A DNA stretch of 64,000 bases from Halocalculus aciditolerans (GCF_014647475.1 NZ_BMPG01000002.1:744001-808000), one strand, 5' to 3'. Positions 52,452 through 61,090 are shown, numbered from the stretch's first letter. The notes: a model not told the origin generated them from the sequence alone. Numbers and translations are program-made.

Positions 52452-52886
52452 ATGCCGGATTCGGACGACCCCTACGACTTGGAGCGGTTCGTCGAGGCGC
52501 AGAATCCCGTGATGGAGGACGTGAAGGCGGAGTTGCGGGCGGGGGAGAAACGCACGCACTGGATGTGGTTCGTGTTCCCGCAGATAGCGGGATTGGGGCG
52601 GAGCGAGCTGGCGCGGCGGTACGCGATTTCGTCGCGCGCGGAGGCCGAAGCCTACCTCGCGCATCCCGTGCTCGGGCCGCGGCTCCGGGAGTGCACGAGG
52701 CTCGTGAACGCCGTCGACGGCCGCTCGGCGCACGAAATCTTCGGGTCGCCGGACGACCTGAAGTTCCGGTCCTCGATGACGCTCTTCGCCGCCGTCGCCG
52801 ACGACGCCGAACCGTTCGAGACGGCGCTGGAGCAGTACTACGACGGCGAACGCGACCCGAAAACGCGAGCGCGACTCGACGGCTGA
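52452..52886 (+). CDS. DUF1810-family protein
   Basis: 144-aa soluble protein. It matches the DUF1810 family (calpastatin-like in some annotations, structurally studied but of unknown function): DDPYDLERFVEAQNPVMEDV at the N-terminus and HWMWFVFPQIAGLGRSELARRY (only its start cited: HWMWFVFPQIAGLG) in the middle. ATG 52452 is preferred to GTG 52443 because TTTACC lies about 29 bases upstream. It is convergent with the endonuclease III gene with 12 bases between stops. Confidence 0.85.
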   Translation: MPDSDDPYDLERFVEAQNPVMEDVKAELRAGEKRTHWMWFVFPQIAGLGRSELARRYAISSRAEAEAYLAHPVLGPRLRECTRLVNAVDGRSAHEIFGSPDDLKFRSSMTLFAAVADDAEPFETALEQYYDGERDPKTRARLDG

Positions 52887-52898
52887 CGCGAGAGCCGA

Positions 52899-53711
52899 CT
52901 ACTCTGCCTCGTAGGCGTCGCTGGGATCGACGAGTTCGCCGGTCTCGGGGTAGACGCCGACTTGGTCGCAGCGGTCGGCGAGCGGGCAGGCGTCGGGGTC
53001 GTCGAGGCACGCGGGCTTGCGGGCGGTGCAGTACTCGCGGCCGAACTGAATCATCGCGGTGTGACCGAACCCGCACTTCTCGGGCGGAACCGACGACTCG
53101 ATGGCTTCGCGGACGCCCTCGTGGTCGGCGTCGGCGGGCGCGAGCCCCATCCGGCGGGCGATGCGGTGGACGTGCGTGTCGACGGGGAAGACGCCGTCGC
53201 GGCCGCCGGCGAAGAGGAGCACGCAGTCGGCGGTTTTCGGGCCGACGCCCTTCATGTCGAGGAGGGCGTCTCGCACCCCATTCGGGTCCCCGTCCTTCAC
53301 GTATTCGTCGAAGCCGTCGGCGCTCCCGTAGTCGTCGACGATTTCGCCCGCGAGCCGAATGATGGTCGCCGACTTCTGGTTGTACAGTCCAGCCGAAGAG
53401 ATGGTGTCGGCGAGTTCGTCCTGCTCGGCGTCGGCGAGCGCGACGGCGAGGTCCGCGTCGGCTCCGTCATATCGCTCCATCAGCGCGTCGTGGGCGGGCT
53501 GGCTCGCCTTATCGGAGGTGTTCTGGCTCAGTATCGTTCGGACGAGACACTCGAAGGCGTCCCGTCCGCCGTAGGTCTTCTGCCAGTACCGCTCGCCGAG
53601 CCGGTCGACGACGGCTTCCGCGCGGTTCGCGCCGTCGCCGGGAGCGCTCTCCGCAAACGTGCCGCCGCCGCGCTCGCCGCCGGAGATGTTCTCGGCGGGT
53701 TCGTCGTCCAT
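52899..53711 (-). CDS. nth: Endonuclease III-like DNA glycosylase/AP lyase
   Basis: 270-aa HhH-GPD base-excision-repair enzyme for oxidised pyrimidines. The helix-hairpin-helix is in LLDMKGVGPKTADCVLLFAG with the catalytic Lys, followed by the catalytic Asp in FPVDTHVHRIARR. A 4Fe-4S cluster is formed by the four Cys in CTARKPACLDDPDACPLADRC-type spacing (Cys near 234, 241, 248, 254). An acidic extension of about 40 residues precedes the core. The ATG at 53709-53711 has a CTTTGTC element about 27 bases upstream. Confidence 0.93.
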   Translation of the reverse strand: MDDEPAENISGGERGGGTFAESAPGDGANRAEAVVDRLGERYWQKTYGGRDAFECLVRTILSQNTSDKASQPAHDALMERYDGADADLAVALADAEQDELADTISSAGLYNQKSATIIRLAGEIVDDYGSADGFDEYVKDGDPNGVRDALLDMKGVGPKTADCVLLFAGGRDGVFPVDTHVHRIARRMGLAPADADHEGVREAIESSVPPEKCGFGHTAMIQFGREYCTARKPACLDDPDACPLADRCDQVGVYPETGELVDPSDAYEAE

Positions 53712-53809
53712 ACCCGGAAGTCGGGCGCGCTGGAAGACAAAGCCTTCGGGGTTACCCCGTCGTGGACGCGCCGCGATGTCGACTGCGGGGGCGGAGCGAG
53801 AGCCGAGGG

Positions 53810-54226
53810 TTATTCGACGGTGAGCGTGACGGTGAGGGTCGCGCCGGCGGCGAGCGCGTCGACGAGGTCGCGGTCGAGGTCGCCGGCGGCGGTGTCGGCG
53901 TCGACGAGGATGGTGCGGTCGTCGACGTAGGTGCTGGTGCGGCCGACCATGGAGCGGTCGTTCGTGTAGGTGAGGTCGGGGTGGCCGGAGCCGGTGATGG
54001 TGGCTTCGTGGCCGTCGGCGTCGAGGCGGGCGGTGATGGTGGCGTCTTCGGACTGGCAGGCGTCGACGAAGTCGCGGGGGACGTCGCTCGCGGCGGCGTC
54101 GGCCTCGATGCCGAGGATGCAGTCGCCCGCGGGCGTGAGGAAGTCGTCGGTCGTGAACTCGAAGGTGCTCGCGTGCTGGGCGGAGACGTTCTCGTGGCCC
54201 TCGGCGGTGAGCGTGAACTCGCGCAT
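53810..54226 (-). CDS. DUF371-family protein
   Basis: 138-aa protein matching the archaeal DUF371 family. Characteristic segments: FTLTAEGHENVSAQHASTFE at the N-terminus, GDCILGIEADAAASDVPRDF, and ISGSGHPDL-like ITGSGHPDLTYTND. The function is unknown; the fold is expected to be beta-rich. It lies alone upstream of the coiled-coil gene on the opposite strand. Confidence 0.83.
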   Translation of the reverse strand: MREFTLTAEGHENVSAQHASTFEFTTDDFLTPAGDCILGIEADAAASDVPRDFVDACQSEDATITARLDADGHEATITGSGHPDLTYTNDRSMVGRTSTYVDDRTILVDADTAAGDLDRDLVDALAAGATLTVTLTVE

Positions 54227-54350
54227 ACGTCGCCCGTGGGAACCCGTGTACTTGAGCGCGTTCCTCGACGCTGGCACGCGATGTGCCAGACACCCTCGTC
54301 CGGCCGGGAGACCGCCGTGTGTGGGAGTTACACACCCATCGGAGCGGAAA

Positions 54351-54357
54351 TTTTAAA
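54351..54357 (+). promoter_or_regulatory. Strong TATA box of the coiled-coil gene
   Basis: TTTTAAA is the best TATA match of the window; transcription would start near 54381, giving a leader of about 129 bases. A ribosome-binding site (GAGGAG, 54498-54503, six bases before the ATG) fits with a leadered mRNA, unlike most genes here. Confidence 0.6.
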
Positions 54358-54497
54358 TGTGGGTATCCGGTACTAGGAGTTACCAGAACGCCGCCGGCGT
54401 TCACCCGCACAGCCCTCGAGAATGACAGGACGCTTTCCTATCCGACGCGACCGAAGTTATCGAGAGCCGTGCCTGCGCGCGGCGGCAGTATGGAACC

Positions 54498-54503
54498 GAG
54501 GAG
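54498..54503 (+). promoter_or_regulatory. Shine-Dalgarno sequence of the coiled-coil gene
   Basis: GAGGAG is six bases before ATG 54510. Shine-Dalgarno sites are scarce in this window, so this one fixes the start and indicates classical initiation. Confidence 0.6.
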
Positions 54504-54509
54504 TAACCA

Positions 54510-55409
54510 ATGTCTGAGGAAACGCAGATCGAAGTATCCAGTGCAGATGAACTGATCACCGACGAAGAGCTCCAGGACCGGTCCAAGGGGCAGCTTATCA
54601 AGAACGCTGGTCAGTTCCGCGACCGACGTAACGAACTCAACCAACTCGCTTCCTCCCGTGCTTCGAAGCGCGACGAGCTGAACGCGAAGACCCGCGAGAA
54701 GGTCGACGCGGCGCAGGAACACCGCGAGAAGCGCGACACGCTCAACGAGCGCGTCCAGGAGCACAAGGAAGTCCGGAACGAGCTGAACGCGAAAGCGAAC
54801 AAGCTCTTCGATAAGGTCGACGAGCGGAAAGCCGACCTGGAGCTCGACGAGGGCAAGGGCCTCGAAGAGCTGAAAGAGGAGATCGAGCAGCTCGAATTCA
54901 AACAGCAGACCGAAGTCCTCTCCCCTGAAGACGAGCGCGAACTCATCGAGAAGATCGAGGAGAAGCGCGAGGAGTACCAGGACCGCAAGGAGAAGATGGA
55001 GGACTCCGGCGACCTCGAAGAGCTCGTCGAGGAAGCGGAGGAAGTCCGCGGTGAAGCTTCGAACCACCACGAGAAGGTGACGGAGCTCGCGGACAAGGCG
55101 CAGAAACACCACAACGAGATGATCGAGGCCTACCGCGAGGCCGACGACATCCGCGACGAGGCCGACGAGATGCACGAGGCCTTCGTCGAGGCGCAGGAAG
55201 CCGCCGACGCCCACCACGAGGCGTTCGTCGACGTCCAGAAGCGCCTGCGCGAGCTCGACAAGCAGGAAGAAGAGGACCGCAAGGACGAGCGCGAGGCGAA
55301 GCGCGAGGAAGCGAAGGCGGAAGCCGAGGAGATCTACCAGCGCTTCCAGGAGGGCGAGACCCTCGACACCGACGACCTCCGCAAGCTCCAGAAGTCCGGT
55401 CTCCTGTAG
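54510..55409 (+). CDS. Long coiled-coil protein
   Basis: 299-aa protein, almost entirely charged heptad-like helix from about residue 30 to 285, with runs such as KREEAKAEAEEIYQRFQEGE. It has no membrane segment and no cysteine. Homologous coiled-coil proteins are conserved and abundant in haloarchaea; their function is unknown, with structural or ribosome/nucleoid-associated roles proposed for similar proteins. Lys content is high for this proteome. It has a strong TATA box, a leader and a Shine-Dalgarno site, suggesting high expression. Confidence 0.82.
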   Translation: MSEETQIEVSSADELITDEELQDRSKGQLIKNAGQFRDRRNELNQLASSRASKRDELNAKTREKVDAAQEHREKRDTLNERVQEHKEVRNELNAKANKLFDKVDERKADLELDEGKGLEELKEEIEQLEFKQQTEVLSPEDERELIEKIEEKREEYQDRKEKMEDSGDLEELVEEAEEVRGEASNHHEKVTELADKAQKHHNEMIEAYREADDIRDEADEMHEAFVEAQEAADAHHEAFVDVQKRLRELDKQEEEDRKDEREAKREEAKAEAEEIYQRFQEGETLDTDDLRKLQKSGLL

Positions 55410-55538
55410 ACCGTCTCATTTCTCTCTCGTTTTCACGGCGCGGAGCGGTTGCGCCGGCTCGGCGTGTGCGGCGCGCGTGACCCGAAGTCGCGGCGTGCTG
55501 TGACCGGGATTTAACTCCGCGCCGGGTGTCGGTCCGCT

Positions 55539-56537
55539 ATGGATACGACTGGGAAGCGACTGGGGCGGCTGTTGTTCGCGGTCGTCGGCGCGCTCGTCGG
55601 CGTGGCCGCGGGGTTCGTCGCGTTCCTCGTGGTGCCGGCGGGGAGTTTCGCGCGGCTCGTCGGCGTGGCGTTGACGGTCGGGCTGGCGGTGGCGGCCGCG
55701 CGGTTGGCGCGCGGAATCGCGTCGTCGTGGTTCGCGCCGTACAACGCCGCGGAAGTCGCAGTCGAGGGACCGATTACGCGGGACGGCGGCGGGGGCGGGA
55801 TTCCGCCGCGGCCGGGCGGGCTGCCGGCTGACGCCGTCGTGGAGCAGGTCGAGTCGGCCGACGCGGACCCGAACGTCGAGGCGCTCATCGTCCGCTTGAA
55901 CACGCCGGGGGGCGAGGTCGTGCCGAGCGACGACATCCGGAACGCCGTGGCGGACTTCGACGGGCCGACGGCGGCGTACGCGACGGACACGTGTGCGAGC
56001 GGCGGCTACTGGATCGCGAGCGGCTGTGACCGCATCGTCGCGCGGGACGCGTCCATCGTCGGGAGTATCGGCGTCATCGGGTCGACGGTGAACGCGTCGG
56101 ACCTCGCAGACGAGCTGGGCATCTCCTACGAGCGGTTCGCGGCGGGGAAGTTCAAGGACGCGGGCGTGCCGCTGAAGCAGATGAGCGACGACGACCGCGA
56201 CTACCTCCAGGGCATCGTGGACGACTACTACGACTCGTTCGTGGAGCGCGTCGCCGACGGCCGCGACCTCGACCCGGCCGCGATTCGGGACACCGAGGCG
56301 CGCGTCTACCTCGGCGAGGAGGCGCTCGACCTCGGGCTCGTGGACGAGCTCGGGACGCGTGACGCCGTCGACGACTACTTGGCGGGCGAAATCGGCGACG
56401 CCGTGGAGACCGAGGAGTTCGCGCCGAGTCGCGGGATGCTCGGGCGGCTCCGGGGCGGCGCGACGGCGGTGGCGTACGCGGCGGGCGCGGGCGCGGCGAG
56501 CGTGGTCGCCGGCGACGACGAGTTCCGACTGCGGTAG
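55539..56537 (+). CDS. sppA: S49-family signal peptide peptidase (SppA-like)
   Basis: 332-aa membrane-bound serine protease. Two N-terminal hydrophobic segments (about 8-35 and 40-65) anchor it. The catalytic domain carries the nucleophile Ser in TCASGGYWIASG (about 148-159) and the general-base Lys in ERFAAGKFKDAGVP (about 203-216), with the IVRLNTPGGEV segment before them. It degrades cleaved signal peptides or membrane protein fragments. The ATG at 55539 has GGATTTAACTCC about 28 bases upstream. Confidence 0.9.
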   Translation: MDTTGKRLGRLLFAVVGALVGVAAGFVAFLVVPAGSFARLVGVALTVGLAVAAARLARGIASSWFAPYNAAEVAVEGPITRDGGGGGIPPRPGGLPADAVVEQVESADADPNVEALIVRLNTPGGEVVPSDDIRNAVADFDGPTAAYATDTCASGGYWIASGCDRIVARDASIVGSIGVIGSTVNASDLADELGISYERFAAGKFKDAGVPLKQMSDDDRDYLQGIVDDYYDSFVERVADGRDLDPAAIRDTEARVYLGEEALDLGLVDELGTRDAVDDYLAGEIGDAVETEEFAPSRGMLGRLRGGATAVAYAAGAGAASVVAGDDEFRLR

Positions 56538-56633
56538 GAGTCGAGGAGTGGGTGGCGAGGCCGTCGGGGGTCGGACCGTTCGGACCGGCGGGACTTTTAC
56601 GCCGGGGGGCCGACTCTCCGGATAGACCCGCGA

Positions 56634-57794
56634 ATGCGAACGCTCGTCGTCTGCGTCGACCGGTCCGGCGACCTCACCCGGAAGAGCGGCGTCTCCACGC
56701 CGGTCGCGGGGTGGGAGGCCGTGCAGAGTCTCGTCATCGACGTGGGCGTCGCCGACCCGGAGGATTCGACGGTGAACTCCATCCTCGAAGCGCTCTCGGT
56801 CACGCGCCGCCTCACGGATAACGACGAGGACGCCGTCGTCGCCGTCGTCTCCGGCGCGGCGGACTCCGCGGTGAACGCCGACCGGTCCGTCGCCGCACAG
56901 CTGGACGACCTCGTCGCGCGCTACGACCCGGATTCGGCCGTGGTCGTCGTCGACTCCGCGGAGGACGAACGCCTCGTCCCCATCGTCGAGTCCCGCCTGC
57001 GCGTCGACTCCGTGGACAGAGTGGTCGTCCGGCAGGCGCGCGACATCGAGTCGACGTACTACCTCATGAAGCAGTTCCTCGCCGACGAGGAGCTGCGGGA
57101 GACGGTGCTCGTGCCGCTCGGCGTCGTCCTCCTCGTCTTCCCCGTCCTCCTCGTCCTCACCTCCAGCCTCGCGATGGCCATCGGCGCGATTACCGCCGTC
57201 ATCGGCGTCTTCCTCCTCTACAAGGGCCTGAACGTCGACGAGCATCTGGCGGACGTGCCCGCGCAGGCCCGCGACGCGCTCTACTCCGGCCGCGTCAGCA
57301 TCGTCACGTACGTCGTCGCGGCCGGGCTCGCGCTCGTCGGCGTGTTCGCCGGCGTGCTCGGCGTGTCCGCGCTCGCCGCGGACTCCGGCGACATCTTCCT
57401 CGCGACGATGGCGTTCGTCTACGACGCCGCCCCCTGGCTCGCGCTCGCCGCGCTCGCCGCCTCCCTCGGCCGCCTCATCGACGAGGCCATCCGCGAAGAG
57501 GACATCCGCTCCTCCTACCTCAACCTCCCGTTCGGCGTCGTCGCCGTCGGCCTCGTCGTCCGCGGGTTCTCCGCGTACTTCTTGGAGCGCGCCGCGTCGA
57601 ACGTCCTCGACCCGATGGTCATCCCCGCCATCGACATCGGCATCGTCGCCATCGAATCCTACCGGCTCAGCGCCGAGGAACGCCTCGCGGCGCTCGTGCT
57701 CGGCGCGGTCGCGCTCAGCCTCGTCGGCATCCGCGTGTCCGCCTATCTCTCCGGCACCGCCGTCGAGGACGCGCCCGCGAGAGAGGCGAAGTGA
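56634..57794 (+). CDS. DUF373-family membrane protein
   Basis: 386-aa archaeal protein. The N-terminal soluble domain (about 1-155) begins LVVCVDRSGDLTRKSGVSTP and has GVADPEDSTVNSILE and VVSGAADSAVNADRSVAAQL; these are the DUF373 signatures. The C-terminal half has about seven hydrophobic segments. The function is unknown. It lies about 100 bases after sppA on the same strand and 38 bases before the Dph6-like gene, and its TATA-like ACTTTTACG would start transcription about ten bases before the ATG. Confidence 0.86.
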   Translation: MRTLVVCVDRSGDLTRKSGVSTPVAGWEAVQSLVIDVGVADPEDSTVNSILEALSVTRRLTDNDEDAVVAVVSGAADSAVNADRSVAAQLDDLVARYDPDSAVVVVDSAEDERLVPIVESRLRVDSVDRVVVRQARDIESTYYLMKQFLADEELRETVLVPLGVVLLVFPVLLVLTSSLAMAIGAITAVIGVFLLYKGLNVDEHLADVPAQARDALYSGRVSIVTYVVAAGLALVGVFAGVLGVSALAADSGDIFLATMAFVYDAAPWLALAALAASLGRLIDEAIREEDIRSSYLNLPFGVVAVGLVVRGFSAYFLERAASNVLDPMVIPAIDIGIVAIESYRLSAEERLAALVLGAVALSLVGIRVSAYLSGTAVEDAPAREAK

Positions 57795-57832
57795 AGTGAT
57801 GGGCATTTAGCGCTCGGCGTCCAGCTAGCGGT

Positions 57833-58549
57833 ATGGACGCGGAACCCTGGGTGAGCCTCTTCTCCGGTGGGAAGGACTCGAACTGGGCGCTCTACCGGGC
57901 GCTCGAAGCCGACTACCCCGTCGAACGCCTCGTCACCGTCCACCCGGAAGGCGACTCCTACATGTACCACACGCCGGCGACGCACCTCGCGACGCTCGCG
58001 GCCGAAGCCATCGGGATTCCGCTCGTCGACGTCCACCCCGGCGACCTCGACGCGCTCGACGCCGAAGACTCCGGGAAACAGGGCGACCGCGAACTCGAAC
58101 CGCTGGAGGCCGCGCTCGTCGACCTCCGCGATGACCTCGGCGGGCTCGGCGGCGTCACCGCCGGTGCCATCGAGTCCGAGTTCCAGACATACCGAATCGA
58201 GGAGATGGCCGACCGCCTCGGCTGTGAGGTCTTCGCGCCGCTCTGGCAGCGCGACCCGAGCGCGCTCGCGGCCGACATGCTGGACGCCGGCTTCGAGATT
58301 ACCGTCCTCCAGGTCGCCGCGTACGGCCTCGACGAGTCCTGGCTCGGCCGCACGCTCGACGCCGACGCCATCGCGGAACTCGAAGCGCTCAACGACGAGT
58401 ACGGCGTCCACGTCCTCGGCGAAGGCGGCGAGTTCGAGACGTTCGTCACCGACGGCCCCCACTTCGACCAGCGGATCGACTTCGACTACGACACCGTCTG
58501 GGAAGGAAACCGGGGCTACGTCGAAATCACCGACGCCGAACTCGTCTGA
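57833..58549 (+). CDS. Diphthine-ammonia ligase-like ATP pyrophosphatase (Dph6)
   Basis: 238-aa PP-loop enzyme. The PP-loop SLFSGGKDSNWALYRAL (about 8-24, motif SGGKDS) is followed by HPEGDSYMYHTPATHL, GAIESEFQTYRIEEMA and the C-terminal VHVLGEGGEFETFVTDGP. These features define the Dph6/MJ0570 group, which converts diphthine to diphthamide on elongation factor 2; archaea make diphthamide. ATG 57833 has TATA-like CATTTAGCGC about 27 bases upstream. Confidence 0.88.
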   Translation: MDAEPWVSLFSGGKDSNWALYRALEADYPVERLVTVHPEGDSYMYHTPATHLATLAAEAIGIPLVDVHPGDLDALDAEDSGKQGDRELEPLEAALVDLRDDLGGLGGVTAGAIESEFQTYRIEEMADRLGCEVFAPLWQRDPSALAADMLDAGFEITVLQVAAYGLDESWLGRTLDADAIAELEALNDEYGVHVLGEGGEFETFVTDGPHFDQRIDFDYDTVWEGNRGYVEITDAELV

Positions 58550-58640
58550 AGAGGCACGTCGAAGTGAGCGTGACCGCGAGCGCGGTGAGGAGCGGGCGGT
58601 CGTGCATGGGTTTTTGCGGTGTAGGCGCGTAGGAGTGAGT

Positions 58641-58925
58641 ATGCCTGAAGAAGTGCTGTTCGAGTCGGAGAGTCGGCAGAGTCGCGCGGCCATCGCGTCC
58701 TACCTGCGGCAGGTGGCGGAGAACCTGGAAGACGGGAAGGCGCTCACGCTCGCGGCGGGCGAGCAGTCGGTGACGCTGGACCCGCCGGCGGAGGCGACGT
58801 TCGAGGTGAAAGCCGAGCGGGAAGGACCGGCGGACGGGCCGGGAGAGTTGAGCGTGGAGTTCGAGGTCGAGTGGGACGAAGAGCACGAAGCGGGCGGGGA
58901 CGCCGACGGCCTCTCCATCGAGTAG
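58641..58925 (+). CDS. Amphi-Trp domain-type small protein
   Basis: 94-aa acidic protein. It begins with EVLFESESRQSRAAIASYLR (about 4-23) and LEDGKALTLAAGEQSVTLDP, and ends in an acidic EVEWDEEHEAG tail, matching the amphi-Trp family of short halophile proteins of unknown function. ATG 58641 has GGTTTTTGCGG about 28 bases upstream. It is followed by a strong hairpin and a convergent gene. Confidence 0.75.
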   Translation: MPEEVLFESESRQSRAAIASYLRQVAENLEDGKALTLAAGEQSVTLDPPAEATFEVKAEREGPADGPGELSVEFEVEWDEEHEAGGDADGLSIE

Positions 58926-58942
58926 CCGGAGCGGTCTTGCCG

Positions 58943-58968
58943 GGGACGCCCGATCCGCCGGGTGTCCC
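58943..58968. terminator. Stem-loop between convergent genes
   Basis: GGGACGCCCG at 58943-58952 pairs with the ten bases at 58959-58968 (one G-T pair) around a six-base loop. It lies 17 bases after the amphi-Trp gene and 41 before the end of the nucleotidyltransferase gene, so it probably terminates transcription in one or both directions. No U-run follows closely. Confidence 0.4.
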
Positions 58969-59008
58969 TGCTGAGTCTGGAGAGCGAAAACCGGTCGCCT
59001 TTTCGTGG

Positions 59009-59983
59009 TTACTGGGGGTGGCCGTTGGTGATGGTGGTGTGTGCGCCGATGAGCGCGCCGGAGAAGTCGACGTTCTCGATGCGGGTTTTCTCGTCGATGA
59101 TGCTCTCGCGGACGTCGCAGTCGAGGACGGTGGCGTCGGGGAAGACGAGGGAGTTGTCGAGGCTGGAGTTCCGGACTTCCGCGCCGCCCATGACGTGGAC
59201 GTTGTCGCCGAGGGTGGTGTTCTCGACGACGGCGTCGTCGTCGACGAGGCTGTCGCCGTCGAGCGTCCACGCGACGGCGTCGAGGTAGGATTCGGGAGTG
59301 CCGATGTCGAACCACGCGCCTTCGAAGGTGAAGGCGTGGACGGACTGGCGCTGCTGGAGCCACTGGACGAACCAGCCGGGTTCGTCGGGGTTCTCGCCGG
59401 CCTCCAGATATTCGGAGAGGAGGGGGAGGGTGTCGGCGGGGTAGGCGTAGCAGGCGATGGAGACGAGCGTGCTCTTCGGGTCGTCGGGCTTCTCCTGGAA
59501 GTCGACGACTTCGTCGCCGTCGAGGTCGACGAGGCCGTAGGATTTCGCGCGCTCCTTGCTGCCGACGTCGTAGGCGGCGAGGCTGGGGGCGTCCTTCTCC
59601 TGGAAGAAGTCGAGGAACTCCGCGATGTCGAAGCTGATGAGGTTGTCGCCGGCGATGACGAGCGTGTCGTCGTCGATGTCTTCGCGGTCGACGAGCTGGG
59701 CGAGCGCGCCGATGACGCCGAACTTCTCGTCCTCCTCGGTCGTGTCTTCGACGGTGAGCGTGGGTTTCTCGTAGTCGCTCGCGGAGAGGTAGTCGGCGAA
59801 GTCGTCGGCGAACCGCTCGTTCGTCGAGACGTAGACGTCGTCGATGCGGTCGTCGGCTTCGAGCTCGTCGAAGATGCGGTCGATGACCGTCGAGTCGCCG
59901 ACGGGCAGGAACATCTTCGGGCGGTGCTTCGTGATCGGCCAGAGCCGCGTGGCGTAGCCGCCCGCGAGAACGATAGCCTGCAT
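59009..59983 (-). CDS. Sugar-phosphate nucleotidyltransferase
   Basis: 324-aa enzyme with an N-terminal nucleotidyltransferase domain: signature MQAIVLAGGYATRLWPITKHRPKM (positions 1-24, key GGxxTRL and KxxxP elements) and VIAGDNLISFD, DFQEKPDDP, FEGAWFDIGTPESYLDA. The C-terminal 80 residues are a left-handed-helix-like repeat (VVENTTLGDNVHVMGGAEV). It could be a glucose-1-phosphate or mannose-1-phosphate nucleotidyltransferase used in glycan synthesis; the sugar is not determined. ATG 59983 has GCCTTAGTTC about 28 bases upstream. Confidence 0.87.
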   Translation of the reverse strand: MQAIVLAGGYATRLWPITKHRPKMFLPVGDSTVIDRIFDELEADDRIDDVYVSTNERFADDFADYLSASDYEKPTLTVEDTTEEDEKFGVIGALAQLVDREDIDDDTLVIAGDNLISFDIAEFLDFFQEKDAPSLAAYDVGSKERAKSYGLVDLDGDEVVDFQEKPDDPKSTLVSIACYAYPADTLPLLSEYLEAGENPDEPGWFVQWLQQRQSVHAFTFEGAWFDIGTPESYLDAVAWTLDGDSLVDDDAVVENTTLGDNVHVMGGAEVRNSSLDNSLVFPDATVLDCDVRESIIDEKTRIENVDFSGALIGAHTTITNGHPQ

Positions 59984-60083
59984 GATTAGCTGACCTTCCC
60001 GTGCGTCGAACTAAGGCCTTTGTGATACGCCCGTCGCCGCGAGGAGCCGACCGACCTAACTACTCGGGTTCGCTACGGGGCGT

Positions 60084-60383
60084 ATGGAGGCGCGAACGAC
60101 CCGACAGCGGATCGCGGACGCGCTCCGCGAGGAACCGGGGACGCCGAGCTCGCTCGCGGCGGCGTTCGAACTGACGCCGCACGCCGCGTTGACGCACGTC
60201 GAGCACATCGCGAAATCCCTCGACGCGCAGGAAGAAGAACTCCTCGTGCGCCCGCCGGCCTGCCGCGAGTGCGGGTTCGACGGCTTCGACGACCCGCTCA
60301 ACCTCCCCTCGCGCTGCCCGGAGTGCAAGCACGAAGGCATCGAGGAGCCAGCGTTCGTTATCGAGCGACGCGGTTCGACGTGA
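60084..60383 (+). CDS. HTH plus zinc-ribbon predicted transcriptional regulator
   Basis: 99-aa protein. A winged-helix-like N-terminal part (TTRQRIADALREEPGTPSSL, then AFELTPHAALTHVEHIAKSL) is followed by a zinc ribbon with CRECGFDGF and SRCPECKHEG, the two CxxC knuckles. It fits the archaeal predicted regulators with HTH fused to a Zn-ribbon (COG3357 type). Target genes are not known. It is followed by a repeat-rich intergenic region. Confidence 0.85.
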   Translation: MEARTTRQRIADALREEPGTPSSLAAAFELTPHAALTHVEHIAKSLDAQEEELLVRPPACRECGFDGFDDPLNLPSRCPECKHEGIEEPAFVIERRGST

Positions 60384-60647
60384 GGCCGCTCGCAGAGCGG
60401 CCGAACGAGAACCGCGGAACCAACGAGCGGCGAACGAGCGTGAGCCGCGAGTCGCGCGACCGGTCTTTGCAGAGCGGCCGAACGAGAACCGCGGAACCAA
60501 CGAGCGGCGACCAGAGGGAGCCGTGAGCCGCGCGGTGTGAGGGACAAAGCGCGGCGAACGAGCGTGAGCCGCGAGTCGCGCGACGTGGGGCAGCCGGTGT
60601 CCGGCGACCCGCGGGGGTTTTGTGGGTCGCCGCGATAGCGAGTGGTA
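60384..60647. repeat. 264-base intergenic region with duplicated repeats
   Basis: A perfect 42-base direct repeat occurs at 60392-60433 and 60469-60510. A second 34-base unit occurs at 60427-60460 and 60551-60584 (overlapping the end of the first copy of the larger unit). Both contain GAACGAG and GTGAGCCGCGA-type words common in haloarchaeal intergenic DNA. It also carries the TATA-like GGTTTTGTGG (about 60614-60623) of the Rieske gene. No gene is supported. Confidence 0.8.
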
Positions 60648-61070
60648 ATGGCGAGTACGCTGGTCGCGGCGGTGGCGGACGTGCCCGAAGACGGCTCCTA
60701 CCTCTTCACGGTTCGAGACGAGGACGGGGAGGAGCAGGAGGCGATTCTGGTACGGGACGGCGACGAGGCGGGCGGGGTGCGGGCGTGGTTGAACTACTGT
60801 CAGCATTTCACGCACATCAAGCTCGACAAGGGGCGGGGCGCGCCGATTCGGGAGGGCGAGATTATCTGTGCGAACCACGGCGCGATGTTCGAGGTGGACA
60901 GCGGGGAGTGTACGTTCGGGCCGTGCGAGGGCGCGTACCTGAACGGGCTCGATATCCGCGTGGAGGATGGCGACGTCTACCTCGACGACGAGGGCTTCGA
61001 GTTCGCGTACGACGGCGGTATCGAGACCGACCCGACGGACCTGTCGTCGACGTCGAACGTCGAGTTCTGA
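60648..61070 (+). CDS. Rieske [2Fe-2S] ferredoxin-type protein
   Basis: 140-aa soluble Rieske protein. Cluster ligands are in CQHFTHIKLD (Cys-x-His, about 50-52) and CANHGAMF (Cys-x-x-His, about 73-76), the standard pattern. There is no membrane anchor or oxygenase partner nearby, so it may be an electron carrier like those of the NirD/ferredoxin-type group. ATG 60648 is preferred to GTG 60642 because a TATA-like GGTTTTGTGG lies about 29 bases upstream. It is convergent with the aminotransferase gene. Confidence 0.88.
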   Translation: MASTLVAAVADVPEDGSYLFTVRDEDGEEQEAILVRDGDEAGGVRAWLNYCQHFTHIKLDKGRGAPIREGEIICANHGAMFEVDSGECTFGPCEGAYLNGLDIRVEDGDVYLDDEGFEFAYDGGIETDPTDLSSTSNVEF

Positions 61071-61090
61071 GGCGTCGCGGGTTTCGCGGT

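Noticed and set aside
60392-60584. CRISPR array
   Set aside because: There are only two copies of each unit; they overlap and have unequal spacing, and no cas genes are in the window.
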